Source: Campylobacter sp.
GTDB lineage: Bacteria; Campylobacterota; Campylobacteria; Campylobacterales; Campylobacteraceae
DNA length: 64,000 nucleotides
NCBI RefSeq assembly: GCF_019423325.1
Contig: NZ_JAHZBQ010000001.1
Coordinates: forward strand, 682,001 to 746,000
Reading direction: 5' to 3'
Shown here: piece after piece, positions 16,441 to 25,757 of the stretch
Position numbering within the stretch: the first letter of the stretch is position 1
How the letters are laid out: each line of letters begins with the position of its first letter
Made by a program: the position numbers and the translations under genes
The notes under the pieces: generated by a model
Databases searched by the model: none
What the model was told of the DNA's origin: nothing
The model's input: only the letters and a program-made list of their open reading frames with translations

Positions 16441-17109
16441 TCACAGCGTATTAAACACCCTATCTCCCGCGTCTCCGAGGCCCGGCACGATATATTTTTG
16501 CTCGTTTAGTCTCTCGTCGATCGCCGCGGTGAAAACCTCGACCTGCGGGTAGATCTCGCTAAATCTATGAAGCCCCTCGGGCGCTGCGATGATGGAGATA
16601 AATTTGATCTTTTTAACGCCGTTTTTCAGCAGAAATTTTACCGCATCGATCGCCGTACCGCCGGTCGCAAACATCGGATCGATGATGATTGCGGTGCGCT
16701 CTACGGCGTCTGCGGGCAGCTTGGCGTAAAAAAACTCCGCCTGCGCGGTCTTTTCGTCGCGCTGAAAGCCTAAAAATCCCACGCTAGCGTCCGGCATGAG
16801 TTTAAATACGCTATCCAGCATACCCAGCGCGGCGCGCAAAATCGGGCAGATCATGATCTTCGTGGCGAGCTTATACGCGCTGGTTTGCGCCACGGGCGTA
16901 TGCACGCTCACCTCCCGCAGCGCCAGATCGCGCGTCGCCTCGAACATCATCAGATAGCTGATCTCATCGACGAGCATGCGGAACTGAAACGGATCGGTCT
17001 CCCGATCGCGCAGGATCGTGAGCTTATGCTCGATCAGCGGGTGCTTGATCAGCCTCACGTTAGACAGCTCGCACGCGGTTTGGTATGTACATTTTTGGCT
17101 TTGGCTCAT
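16441..17109 (-). CDS. upp: Uracil phosphoribosyltransferase
   Basis: Converts uracil and PRPP to UMP in cytoplasmic pyrimidine salvage. The 222-residue protein has the type I PRTase PRPP-binding motif in IIIDPMFATGGTA and the uracil-binding C-terminus (YIVPGLGDAGDR). It is slightly longer than the 208-210 residues usual in the family, with a short N-terminal extension rich in polar residues. The ATG follows AAGGAGAG. It is a single-gene unit with gene-free spacers of over 500 bp on both sides. Confidence 0.96.
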   Translation of the reverse strand: MSQSQKCTYQTACELSNVRLIKHPLIEHKLTILRDRETDPFQFRMLVDEISYLMMFEATRDLALREVSVHTPVAQTSAYKLATKIMICPILRAALGMLDSVFKLMPDASVGFLGFQRDEKTAQAEFFYAKLPADAVERTAIIIDPMFATGGTAIDAVKFLLKNGVKKIKFISIIAAPEGLHRFSEIYPQVEVFTAAIDERLNEQKYIVPGLGDAGDRVFNTL

Positions 17110-17661
17110 TTTCTCTCCTTAAATTTACTGAATTTTGCGCCCTTTGGGGCATTTTGATCGTATATTTTAGCGCGAGCTTTTACGCCATGGCGCTGAAATT
17201 TGCCGATAACGGCAACGCGATTTTAAATTTGGCTCATTTTAGCTCGCAATGCGCGCGTTACGTTTAAATTTAGCTCGGCAGCTCGCTTTAAATTCAGCGC
17301 CTTTAAAAACGCAGCGCTTTAAATTTCGCTCGCTTGCGCAGCCTCTAATTTAACCGCTCTTTAAACAGGGTACGCTTTTTATCGGCACGCTGGCGCTACT
17401 TTTCAGCAAGCGCTCGCGGCGTAAATTTCATCTGCGAAATTATCGTCTGAGGCGGCTTTAAATTTACTTAATGCTCTCGCTCGTGAGCCAAATTTTAAAA
17501 TTCCACGTTATCTTGCGCGCCGATAAAATTTTAATTTCATACACGCTGATTGCCCCGCAAACGAGCTAAAATAAATCGGGCATATCCTCAAATTTAGCCC
17601 GCCGCAAGCTGTTAAATTTTAACTCTCCGCCGCCTGGCGATCAAAATTTAATCGCAACCCC
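17110..17661. other. Gene-free spacer upstream of upp
   Basis: 552 bp without a credible gene, dense in AAATTT-type hexamers. It should hold the upp promoter near 17110-17200, but I see no confident -10 box. Confidence 0.55.
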
Positions 17662-18255
17662 CTACTCTTTCACCACGCGCAGGAACGAATACACGTCCTG
17701 CACCCCGGGCGCGTGCGTCGCATACCAGATCGCGTGCTTTTCGTGCTCGATATCCGTTACTACGCCGCTGAATACCACGTCGCAGCCCACGATCGCCACG
17801 CGCACCGCAGTGCCCGAAACGTCGGTGTCGGAAAAGAGATTTTTCTTTAAATTTGTAAAAATTTCAAACGAATTGCACGGATATTCGGGCTTTTTGACGC
17901 GCAGATAGGTATGCACGCGCCGCACGCCTTCGGTTTGCCGAGCTAAAGCAAGTAGCGGCTCGCGCATCGCTTCGCTATCCAGAAGCCCGATGAGATAGAC
18001 CTCGCCGTAGAAGCATTCGACCTCCAAATCCCAGCTGCTAAGGCCTTTGGTAAATAGAATTTTGCTTTGGATTTTAGTCTGGATTAGCTTGTCGCTAGCG
18101 ACCTCGCTCACGCTGCGGCGGTCGCGCGCTACGGAGTAGATGTCATATACGCTAAGCGCGTTGCCAGCGGGCGCCAGCGGAGCCGCGCACGAGCTAAATA
18201 GCGCCGCGCAAGAGAGCAAAAACACCGCTAAAATCGCTAGAAACAAAACCCTCAA
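17662..18255 (-). CDS. BON-domain lipoprotein
   Basis: A 197-residue predicted envelope lipoprotein. The N-terminus is a lipoprotein-type signal with candidate lipobox cysteines in FLLSC or LFSSC. Two BON-like modules follow: TKIQSKILFTKGLSSWDLEVECFYGEVYLIGLLDS and a second around TAVRVAIVGCDVVFSGVV, each with the alpha-beta pattern and central Gly of BON domains. BON proteins (OsmY, DolP) bind phospholipid and support outer-membrane integrity. The start is a TTG with GGAGAGG upstream. It stands alone. Confidence 0.8.
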   Translation of the reverse strand: MRVLFLAILAVFLLSCAALFSSCAAPLAPAGNALSVYDIYSVARDRRSVSEVASDKLIQTKIQSKILFTKGLSSWDLEVECFYGEVYLIGLLDSEAMREPLLALARQTEGVRRVHTYLRVKKPEYPCNSFEIFTNLKKNLFSDTDVSGTAVRVAIVGCDVVFSGVVTDIEHEKHAIWYATHAPGVQDVYSFLRVVKE

Positions 18256-18631
18256 ACCCTCTCCAATCTCGTTTAATTTCTAATTATCTCAAGCTGGCTG
18301 CCGGCGCCGCTTTTTTAAATTTAGCCCCGCAGGCACCGTTTTACTGCAGCTTTAAATTTTGCGCCGCGAGATTACGCCCAAACCGCGCGCCGCAAAATTT
18401 TACAATATAAATTTTAAAATTTACGTTGTAATTCGCACAGCTTGCAGAATTTTGCGCTTTTGCCACGGCGGAATTTCGCGCGCAGTATTCGTCACCGTAA
18501 AATTCTACGTGGCTAAATTTCGTTGCAAATTTGCCGCGTGAAATTCTACGGAGTAAATTTCTCGCGGCGGAATTCGCCTCTGTAAAATTTTATATTTCAA
18601 AACCCGCGCCTAAAATTCCGCCCGCTCGCGG
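18256..18631. other. Gene-free AAATTT-rich spacer
   Basis: 376 bp with no credible gene. It contains the palindrome TAAATTTTAAAATTTA near 18408 and numerous GAATTT/AAATTC hexamers at roughly 20-bp spacing. Confidence 0.6.
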
Positions 18632-19405
18632 CTAATTCGTCGTAAGCCCGCCGTCTATCGCAAATATCGCGCCGCTGACCCATTTCGCCGCATCCGACGC
18701 CAAAAACACCGCCGCCTCGCCGATGTCCTGCGCGCTGCCAATTTTGCCGAGCGGATAGATATTTTGCACCATCTGCTCGAACGCCTCGCGCCCCTGCGGG
18801 CTAAGCGCGCTTAAATTTCGCTCAAACTGCGGCGTCAGCACGCTTCCGGGCGCTATGGTATTGACGCGAATGCCTAGTTTGCCGACCTCGAAGGCAAGCG
18901 ATTTGGTGAAAGAATTTAGCGCGCCTTTGGTGATCGAGTATGCCGTCGTGGTGCGCCCTACGAGCATTCGGTTCGCAAAATACGACGAGATATTGATCAC
19001 GCAACCCTTGCTAGCCGCAAGCGCGCCCAAAAGCCCCTGAGTAAGCAGATAGGGCGCTTTGATGTTTAGGTTTAGATGAGCGTCCAGCAGCGCTTCGTCG
19101 GTCGCCTCAAACGGTACGAATTTTCCCAACCCGGCGTTATTTACAAGGATATCTATCTTAGGAGATTGCGCTAAAATGCGCTCGCAAAGGCCTTTTATCG
19201 TTTTGCTTTGCGCCAAATCCGCCTCTATCGCGTAAGCTTTCACGCCATAACCGCCTAGGTTCTCCTGTGCGATTTTTAATTTCTCCTCGCTTCTGCCGAG
19301 CAGGATCAAATTTGCGCCCTCTTCGGCAAAACACTTTGCGATGCCAAGCCCTATTCCGTCGCTTCCACCAGTGATTACGGCGGTTTTGCCCTCTAATCGT
19401 TTCAT
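18632..19405 (-). CDS. Short-chain dehydrogenase/reductase
   Basis: A 257-residue NAD(P)-dependent classical SDR. The cofactor loop is TGGSDGIGLGIA (about 13-24), the NNAG motif is at about 89-92, and the catalytic Ser and YxxxK are seen in INISSYFANR and YSITKGALNS. The C-terminus (WVSGAIFAIDGGLTTN) is typical of glucose/3-oxoacyl-type SDRs. The spacing between Ser and Tyr is normal, so it should be active. The ATG follows AAAGGAAAAG. Substrate cannot be told from sequence, and the neighbours give no pathway hint. Confidence 0.88.
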   Translation of the reverse strand: MKRLEGKTAVITGGSDGIGLGIAKCFAEEGANLILLGRSEEKLKIAQENLGGYGVKAYAIEADLAQSKTIKGLCERILAQSPKIDILVNNAGLGKFVPFEATDEALLDAHLNLNIKAPYLLTQGLLGALAASKGCVINISSYFANRMLVGRTTTAYSITKGALNSFTKSLAFEVGKLGIRVNTIAPGSVLTPQFERNLSALSPQGREAFEQMVQNIYPLGKIGSAQDIGEAAVFLASDAAKWVSGAIFAIDGGLTTN

Positions 19406-19663
19406 ACTTTTCCTTTCAATGCGTAAATTTATGCTCTAAAAATTTGAGCGAGACTTACGGATCTTGCAAACTTCGAAATTTTGCAGGCTTTAAAATTTCG
19501 CTCGCTTTAAAATTTTACGGCGAAGCGAAATTTCGTCGATAAAATTTTACTAATTTTAAAATTCCATCGATAAAATTTCACGGCAAAATTCCATCGTAAA
19601 GCTCGCGGCGGAATTTCATCGGGAATTTCATCCGTAAATTCTACCCAAACTGCGCCGCTTGGC

Positions 19664-20032
19664 TTACAGCACCTGTTTTACGCTACTAGCCGTGATTTCA
19701 AGTAGCCTCGTAGCAAACGGAAATTTCGCCTTCGTTTCTTCAAACTCCGCGCCACTATCAATAAAGCGCGCCGTGCCTTTCACTACAAAGCCACGCCCTG
19801 CGCCAAACCTGCCTGCTAGCTCCTTCGTTGCGACGCTAAGCTCGACGTTCGGATTAGCCTCCACGTTGCTTTGCGTCTTTTTCATACCCGCAGCGGGGAT
19901 GAGGATGCGATCACCCTTAATGACGAGATATCTGTTCCACGTATTGCTGATATGAGCCTCGCCCTGCGCGCAGGTAGCGATACCTACGGCGCATTCATAA
20001 TTTAAAATCTCCAAAAATTCCTTGCTAAACAT
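19664..20032 (-). CDS. Pyridoxamine 5'-phosphate oxidase-like flavin-binding protein
   Basis: A 122-residue protein with the split-barrel fold signature of small FMN-binding PNPOx-like proteins: a first strand EILNYECAVGIATCAQGEAHISNTWNRY, then VIKGDRILIPAAGMKKTQSN and VKGTARFIDSG. Such proteins bind FMN or F420-like cofactors, and many are of unknown reaction. The length equals the minimal domain. The start has GGAGAG upstream. It lies on the same strand as the SDR and AlkD-like genes, with spacers of 100-260 bp, so co-transcription is possible but not shown. Confidence 0.75.
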   Translation of the reverse strand: MFSKEFLEILNYECAVGIATCAQGEAHISNTWNRYLVIKGDRILIPAAGMKKTQSNVEANPNVELSVATKELAGRFGAGRGFVVKGTARFIDSGAEFEETKAKFPFATRLLEITASSVKQVL

Positions 20033-20130
20033 TTTCTCTCCTTAAATTTACATTTTAAAGCTCGCGATTTTGGCTGACAAGCCCCGCGCGCAACTGAAAT
20101 TTTAACTACCTCCGCCACTTTCCGCCGTGG

Positions 20131-20811
20131 TTAAATTTTATACTTCAAAAGCGCGTCTTTTTCGGCTTTGCTTACGCGAAAGCTATCGCGGATCTTCGAT
20201 ATCGCCTTGTTTTGGATAAATTTAGCCGCCCGCTTGCTCGCCAAAAACGCAAGCGTGATCTCGCGCTGCTTGATAAACATCTCGGCTATCGCCCACGCCG
20301 CACCCATCTGCACGTAGTACCGCCCGTCGCTTTCGGCGGCGCAAATTTCAAAAAATTCCTCGGGCGAGATCGCGTCCATATTTTGCATAAAATAAACGTA
20401 GAAAAATCGCCTCTCAAACTCGCTCACGCCGCTTTTAGCCTGCTTTAGCAGCGCGTCCGCGAGAGCGGCACCCCTGAATTTCGGAGCGAACATATCGCAA
20501 ACCGCCCAATTAGGCATCGTTTTGATAAAATCGCTCGCAAGCGCAAATTTCGCCTCGTCCTGCTTCAAAAGCATTATAAAAAAGCCTTTTAGCACGAACT
20601 CCTCGTGAAAAATTGGCTCGTAATTTTGCAGCTCGCGCCGCGCCTCATCTGCTCCGCCCAAAGCGGCGAAGCTTTTGCGAGCAAGTGTGCGCAGTGCGGG
20701 AGTGCGTACGCCCAAAATCTGCGGCGCGGGTATTAAACGCTGCGAAAATTGCGCAAATTTCTCCTCGCTTAGCGCCCGCAGCTGCCCTAGCATCTTTTCT
20801 CGTAAATCCAT
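20131..20811 (-). CDS. AlkD-like DNA alkylation repair protein
   Basis: A 226-residue all-helical HEAT-like repeat protein of the AlkD/DNA alkylation repair family, which excises bulky or cationic alkylated bases. Family hallmarks are VRTPALRTLARKSF near residue 40, an acidic patch with WAVCDMF, and YVQMGAAWAIAEMFIKQ, which gives the helical repeats and the Trp/Asp positions used to grip DNA. The length matches the family (about 220-235). The start follows AAAGGAAAGTC. Confidence 0.85.
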   Translation of the reverse strand: MDLREKMLGQLRALSEEKFAQFSQRLIPAPQILGVRTPALRTLARKSFAALGGADEARRELQNYEPIFHEEFVLKGFFIMLLKQDEAKFALASDFIKTMPNWAVCDMFAPKFRGAALADALLKQAKSGVSEFERRFFYVYFMQNMDAISPEEFFEICAAESDGRYYVQMGAAWAIAEMFIKQREITLAFLASKRAAKFIQNKAISKIRDSFRVSKAEKDALLKYKI

Positions 20812-21053
20812 GACTTTCCTTTAAATTTCGTTACAAATTTTAACTCGTCAAAACGCGAGCTGATCTCGGCGCGCCTAATTTAGCCGCACAGGCTATCTAT
20901 TTAAACAGATCGCGCCGCACGCTCAAACTAATCGCCCGATAGATCGCGTTTAAGTCGCTCGCCGCACTCGCTCAAAGTCTTTTGTCTAAAAATACGCCCT
21001 GTCAAATCGCGCAGTATGCCGCCGGGCGAAGCAAGCCGTATCGTCAAAGCCGC

Positions 21054-22850
21054 TTAAATGAAGCTCGGCGCGTCGTTTGAAAACAAAATCAGATCGCCGC
21101 TGTGCGTATTTTCGCTCAAAACCCGCTGCAAATCGCGCTTGTCTTTCAAAACAATAGTCTTTGCCGGACCGATCTTGCTTTGCAGCACCTCGGAATTTAG
21201 CTCGCCCGTGATGATCGCGAGATCAAAAATTTCATCGATCTTGGCAGCGAGCGTCTCGTTGTCCTCGCGCGTGCTCTCGACGATGCCCGGCGTGATGATG
21301 ACCTTGCGCCCGCCGTAGCTTCGCATCAGCTCGTAGCTTTGCAGCATGCCGCTTAGATTGCCGTTGAAGCTATCGTCGATGATGATCTTGCCGCCCGCAT
21401 CGAGCCGCGCAAGGCGGTGCTCGACGGCGCCGACGTGTGCGACGCGGCTTTTGATCTTATCAGTGCTAAGCCCTAAAAATCGCGCGATCTTTATACACGC
21501 GGCGAGATTTGCGGCGTTAAATTTACCCAAAATCGGCGCGAAAAACTCATGCCTCTTTCCTTGTTCGCTACGCCCGTTTAAAATTTTATGCTCGTTTGGA
21601 GCTTCTTGCGAGCCTTGCTCTCTGTCGCTGCAAATTTTATCGTCGCTAGCAGCGCGGGCGGCTTGTTCGTAAAATTCTCGCTCGCTTTGTTCGGCGCAGG
21701 ATACGGAATTTGCATCGTCAAAATCGGCGCCGTAATTTTTAGAATTTTTGTCTTTTTCCGCGCATGCCGCACTACTTGCATTTAGGCTTAAATCGCCCTG
21801 CTCTTCGTCTCCTGCGGCGGATATTCCTGCGTGCGGCACGGAATTTTCGCCGCTCGCACCGCTTTTGTTCTCGCTCAAGCTAAGGCTAAATTTTATTCCG
21901 TCCAGATCCGCGCCGTGAATTTCCAGCCCCTCGTCATAGATTGTGACGCGCTCGCTCGGGCTTTTTTGCGTGGAGCTGTGCAAAAACGCATGCTTTAGCC
22001 GCGCGCTTGTGAGCGCTTCGAGCTTGGTTTTGCGGATGTTTTCGATGCTTTTGAAATACTCGATGTGTTGCGCGCCGATCTCGCCCACGACGACGATCTG
22101 CGGCGCCAAAAACTCGGTGATCTCGGCGATGTCGCCGCTTAGCCTGGCGCCTGCCTCGGCGATGTAGATCTGCGTATCTGCGGGCAGCGCCTCGTTTACG
22201 TCGCGCACGAGCCCTGCCAGCGTGTTTACCGAGCGCGGCGTCTTGTAGCAGCGAAAGTCATTTTTTAAAATTTGATACAAGAAGTTTTTAATGCTCGTCT
22301 TGCCGTAGCTCGCAGTGATCTGAATGATCGTAAGAGAGGGCACCTGGGCTAGTTTTTTGCGTGCATCGGCCTTAAATTTCGCAGCCTGCGCCCGCTCGTA
22401 AGTAAAGCTCGCCGCAAGGCCCGCGCCAAGCGGTAAAAAGATCGGCAAAATCGGCCCCCCCGCGGCATAAAACGCGACGCTAAAGCCAAACGCACAGAGT
22501 GTCAAAATCGCAAAAAATCGCTTCACGCGCGGCGTAAAGACGAGCTTTTTATCAAGCCCTCTTTGCCAAAAATAAAGCGCTAGCGCATAGGCCGCGACGA
22601 TTAAAATTTTAGCGGCGTGCAGAGCATAGAGGGGCGCGGTGCCGAATTTAGCCGCACAGAGGCTCGCCGCGATCTCGCAGCCAAAATACGTCGCCAGCGG
22701 CAAAATCAAAAAATAGAGGTGCCACGCGGGCTTGGTGAAGTGAAAGATGATGCGCGCGGGCTTATACGAAAACCACTGCAGGCAGGTGATCAGATAAAAG
22801 CCGAGCATCAGGACGAATGCCGCGTGCACGATCAAAAATATTATATTCAT
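21054..22850 (-). CDS. murF: MurF ligase with an N-terminal membrane region and a polar insertion
   Basis: UDP-MurNAc-tripeptide:D-Ala-D-Ala ligase, the last cytoplasmic step of the peptidoglycan precursor. The 598-residue protein begins with several membrane segments (to about residue 150), as in Campylobacter/Helicobacter MurF. The ATP loop TASYGKTS is followed by the central Mur ligase region (EAGARLSGDIAEI) and the C-terminal domain (DDSFNGN). A hydrophilic insertion of about 105 residues (about 327-435), rich in Ser, Glu, Ala and Asn, lies between the central and C-terminal domains and accounts for its excess length. Its DNA is dense in RAATTY. It is the last gene of a murF-hydrolase-ddl-ruvA block, but 856 bp separate it from the hydrolase gene. 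Confidence 0.92.
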   Translation of the reverse strand: MNIIFLIVHAAFVLMLGFYLITCLQWFSYKPARIIFHFTKPAWHLYFLILPLATYFGCEIAASLCAAKFGTAPLYALHAAKILIVAAYALALYFWQRGLDKKLVFTPRVKRFFAILTLCAFGFSVAFYAAGGPILPIFLPLGAGLAASFTYERAQAAKFKADARKKLAQVPSLTIIQITASYGKTSIKNFLYQILKNDFRCYKTPRSVNTLAGLVRDVNEALPADTQIYIAEAGARLSGDIAEITEFLAPQIVVVGEIGAQHIEYFKSIENIRKTKLEALTSARLKHAFLHSSTQKSPSERVTIYDEGLEIHGADLDGIKFSLSLSENKSGASGENSVPHAGISAAGDEEQGDLSLNASSAACAEKDKNSKNYGADFDDANSVSCAEQSEREFYEQAARAASDDKICSDREQGSQEAPNEHKILNGRSEQGKRHEFFAPILGKFNAANLAACIKIARFLGLSTDKIKSRVAHVGAVEHRLARLDAGGKIIIDDSFNGNLSGMLQSYELMRSYGGRKVIITPGIVESTREDNETLAAKIDEIFDLAIITGELNSEVLQSKIGPAKTIVLKDKRDLQRVLSENTHSGDLILFSNDAPSFI

Positions 22851-23706
22851 CTTTTAAAATTCCTTTTTATAAATTTGCGCGCCCGCTTTGCGAGCCTATG
22901 CGGGCAAAAACGCGGCGAGCTCGGACTAACCTGCATTTGGCTTCATTTGCAACTTTTACGAATTCTCGCTTTGCAAATTCTATTTTTGCAAACTTGCGCG
23001 CTCGTAAATTCACGCTCTCGCAAAAGCTACACGAGCCACGCTAGATAAATTTACGCTGCCGCGCGGCTCTTTCGTTATTGATACTGTGCCGCACTCATCT
23101 CTCGCGACCTGAAATTTTCGCGCGCTGCGTATCTTGCGATATCGAGCCCTGCCTCGCGCGATGATTTGCATTATTTACGACACATAGACCTTGTGTCACG
23201 GCAAATACATGACGCGGTTATGCGACTAAATTTAATTGTTCGCTTTTTCGGTGCACGCACGCGGTTTTGTCGTCTATTGTACGGCTGCCGCAAACACAGA
23301 GCAGAAACGATCCGCTGCCGCATTAAAATTTTAAAATTTAACGCAACGCGCTGCAATTTGAGCTTGCGTTTTGTACTACGCGCCAAAAGAGCGGATTTTA
23401 TGCCGCTAAATTTTAATATGTGCCGCGTGCTCGCGACTTTTATGTTTAAATTTACGCTTCGGTTTGCGATCTTTGGCGCAAACAGATTGCAAAATTTTAA
23501 AACGCGCGCCGCGAGATAAGCCGGACTAAAGCCGCCGCATTGAAACGCTTTTAAATTGCACCCCGCTCTTGTCCTTCGCGCGATCTGTTTTTTTGCATCT
23601 AAAGCGCGATTTTTAGCAGCGCTAAAATTTCGCGGCTAAATTTTAAAATTTATACCAAACCGCGTTTTGTTCTAAATTTACCGAATGCGGCGCCAGATCG
23701 TTAAAT
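22851..23706. other. 856-bp gene-free spacer between murF and the hydrolase gene
   Basis: No credible gene. AAATTT, AAATTC and GAATTT hexamers recur throughout, for example around 22960-23010 and 23320-23460. As I recall, these two genes are adjacent in C. jejuni, so this is extra DNA inside a conserved gene block. Short ORFs here are basic, Cys-rich and look spurious. Confidence 0.6.
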
Positions 23707-24438
23707 TTAGCTGCCGCTAAGCTCCTTTTCGATCTGCTCGCCGATAAAATCTGCGCTCTGCAAAAAGAAAAAGTGATCCCCCGCCAGCGGATAAAATTTG
23801 CTGTTTTTGACGAGCAAGTGGATCAGCTCGCCGCTTTTTAGGCTAGTGGCGCGATCGTCCTTGCCCCAAAAGATGAGCGCATTTTGTGGGCTTAGCGCGG
23901 AAAAAATATCGCGGAAGTCCTCGTTTACGACGTTTTTTAGCGTCTCGTACATCGTCTTGCTCATACCTGCGGCATCCTTGCTCGCAAACGCACGCCAAAG
24001 CCCAGCCAGACCAAGTCTTTTTAAAATTTTAAAAATCGCGATCTTGGCGCGCACGGCAAAGGGCTTGGGTTCGATGATACCGGCGCTGCTTAGCAGTATG
24101 AGATTGCGCGGAGCCAGCAATGCAGCGATCTTGCCGCCGAAGCTATGCCCCATAATAGCTGCGGGTTGCTTGCCGAAAGCTGCGATAAAGGCGCGCATAA
24201 TCTCCGCGTAATCCTCGCTATTTAGGGCGTGTGCGGGCTGCGAGCTAGTGCCAAATCCAGGCAGATCCGCAAATACCGCGGCAAAGCGTTTAAGCTTGCC
24301 TTCAAACGCGCGCTGCATAAGCTTTTTATCCGCGCCCCAACCGTGCAGGATCAAGATGTATTGCTCGCGCTGCAGGTTTGAAATTTCGTAGCTGATTTTG
24401 TAGCTCTCGCCGCCGCAGACGAGCTCTTTACTCGCCAC
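23707..24438 (-). CDS. Alpha/beta hydrolase
   Basis: A 243-residue alpha/beta-hydrolase. The oxyanion-hole motif LHGWG lies near the start, the nucleophile elbow is GHSFGG, and Asp and His of the triad are likely in FWGKDDRAT and LAGDHFFF. I start it at the GTG at 24438: AAAGGAG is just upstream, and the GTG overlaps the stop of the preceding gene by 11 bp, implying translational coupling. An ATG 20 codons upstream lies deep inside that gene. The hydrolase between murF and ddl is conserved in Campylobacter; its substrate is unknown, and the location hints at a cell-wall link. Confidence 0.88.
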   Translation of the reverse strand: MASKELVCGGESYKISYEISNLQREQYILILHGWGADKKLMQRAFEGKLKRFAAVFADLPGFGTSSQPAHALNSEDYAEIMRAFIAAFGKQPAAIMGHSFGGKIAALLAPRNLILLSSAGIIEPKPFAVRAKIAIFKILKRLGLAGLWRAFASKDAAGMSKTMYETLKNVVNEDFRDIFSALSPQNALIFWGKDDRATSLKSGELIHLLVKNSKFYPLAGDHFFFLQSADFIGEQIEKELSGS

Positions 24439-24646
24439 CGCCGCTCCTTTTGGCGTAAACGGCCTTGAGTAGCTCGACTGCTTTTTCGAGCCGCTCAAAC
24501 TCGCTCATACTGATCATTACGGCTTCAAATTTGTTATTTTTGACGATCAGGGCTTTTTTGATCTCTTGATTTTTGATCTTGTTTAAAACGGTGCTGAAGT
24601 TGCGCACGATCTCGGTAGCGGTGTAAATTTCGTCTTGATTTATCAT
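24428..24646 (-). CDS. Phd/YefM-family antitoxin-like protein without a toxin gene
   Basis: A 72-residue protein with the Phd/YefM N-terminal DNA-binding pattern: YTATEIVRNFSTVLNKI, then a strand IKKALIVKNNKFEAVMISMSEFERLE. These normally repress their own operon and neutralise a RelE/Doc-type toxin. Here no toxin lies on either side; the flanking genes are a hydrolase (11-bp overlap) and ddl. A gene of this type occurs at the same place in other Campylobacter as I recall, so it is probably a domesticated regulator rather than half of an active toxin-antitoxin pair. Confidence 0.8.
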   Translation of the reverse strand: MINQDEIYTATEIVRNFSTVLNKIKNQEIKKALIVKNNKFEAVMISMSEFERLEKAVELLKAVYAKRSGGGE

Positions 24647-24705
24647 AACTCGACCTTTGGGGTAAAATTTTACGCAAAATTTAGCGTAAAATTTTAAACG
24701 ATTAG

Positions 24706-25734
24706 CTATTTATTAGCGGTGATTTTCGTGATCAGCTCGTAGCTTACGGGGATGTGTTGCATCGCGGGAAGCGACGAGGCTAGCGCGTTTAACACCGCCG
24801 CAAAGTCGTCAAATAGGTAGTTTGCGAGGCTACCGGGGTTCGGATTTATCTCGTTTAGATAAATTTCGCCCTCTCTTTCGAAGAAATCGCAGCGGATCAG
24901 CGCACCGCCAAAACCCTGTTCGTAAATTTTAGTAAAGGCGTCCTTCATTTTACCCGCTAGCTCAGACTCAATGTCGGCAGGTTCGATCTTTTGCGGGCGT
25001 GCAAAATCAAGGTATTTGCGATCAAAATCCAAAAAGCCCGATTTTTTCGGCTCTTCGATGTTTGAAAATACGATTTTGCCGTCTATTTTAGCGCCTGCGA
25101 GATTGAATTCTTTTACGTTTTCCCAGTACGGCTCTACGATCGCGCTGTCGTCTAGCTCAAAAGCCTGATCCAGCGCGTAGCTAAACTCGCTTTCGTTCTT
25201 GGCTATCGAAATTCCGATGCTAGAGCCTAAATGAGCGGGCTTAACAATGATCGGAAAATTAAAATTAGGCAGACTAGTACGATTTACGATCTCATACGGC
25301 AGGGTTTTTACATTTGCGATTACGGCTAGGTGCTTGGTTAAAATTTTATTATAGCTTAGCACGCTAGCTTCGATGCGAGGTCCGATATAAGGGATGCCAA
25401 AAAACTCAAATAGCGCTGCCATTTTGCCATCCTCGCCGTCGCAGCCATGGATTAGATTGATATATGTGCCGACTTCTAGCATGCTTTTGCTAAACATTCC
25501 ACTCTCAAAAAATCCGCCCGCACCAATACTAAGCTCTTTTGCTTTAGCATAGCCGCCCTGCTTAAAATATGCCGCGCGCATATTTTTATCCTCAATGCGG
25601 TAAAATTTACGATTTTTATCGCAAAATACAAACTCCAAGTCCCAGCCTTTTAGGGCATTTTTAACGGCAATTGCCGAGATGATACTTACTTCGTGCTCGT
25701 AGCTCTGAGCTCCAAAAACTATGCCAAATTTCAT
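24706..25734 (-). CDS. ddl: D-alanine--D-alanine ligase
   Basis: Makes the D-Ala-D-Ala dipeptide that MurF adds to the peptidoglycan precursor. The 342-residue ATP-grasp protein has the N-terminal Ddl motif (GAQSYEHEVSIISA), the LIHGCDGEDGK loop, SSIGIS for substrate, and the metal-binding NEINPNPGS near the C-terminus. Length is normal. The ATG has AAGGAA upstream. It sits in the same block as murF, so two successive steps are encoded together. The 23-bp gap to ruvA upstream suggests one transcript. Confidence 0.96.
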   Translation of the reverse strand: MKFGIVFGAQSYEHEVSIISAIAVKNALKGWDLEFVFCDKNRKFYRIEDKNMRAAYFKQGGYAKAKELSIGAGGFFESGMFSKSMLEVGTYINLIHGCDGEDGKMAALFEFFGIPYIGPRIEASVLSYNKILTKHLAVIANVKTLPYEIVNRTSLPNFNFPIIVKPAHLGSSIGISIAKNESEFSYALDQAFELDDSAIVEPYWENVKEFNLAGAKIDGKIVFSNIEEPKKSGFLDFDRKYLDFARPQKIEPADIESELAGKMKDAFTKIYEQGFGGALIRCDFFEREGEIYLNEINPNPGSLANYLFDDFAAVLNALASSLPAMQHIPVSYELITKITANK

Positions 25735-25757
25735 TGCTTTCCTTCAAATTTTATTTT

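Noticed and set aside
24439..24498. Upstream ATG (24498) as the start of the hydrolase
   Set aside because: It lies deep within the preceding gene without a ribosome site; the GTG at 24438 has AAAGGAG.
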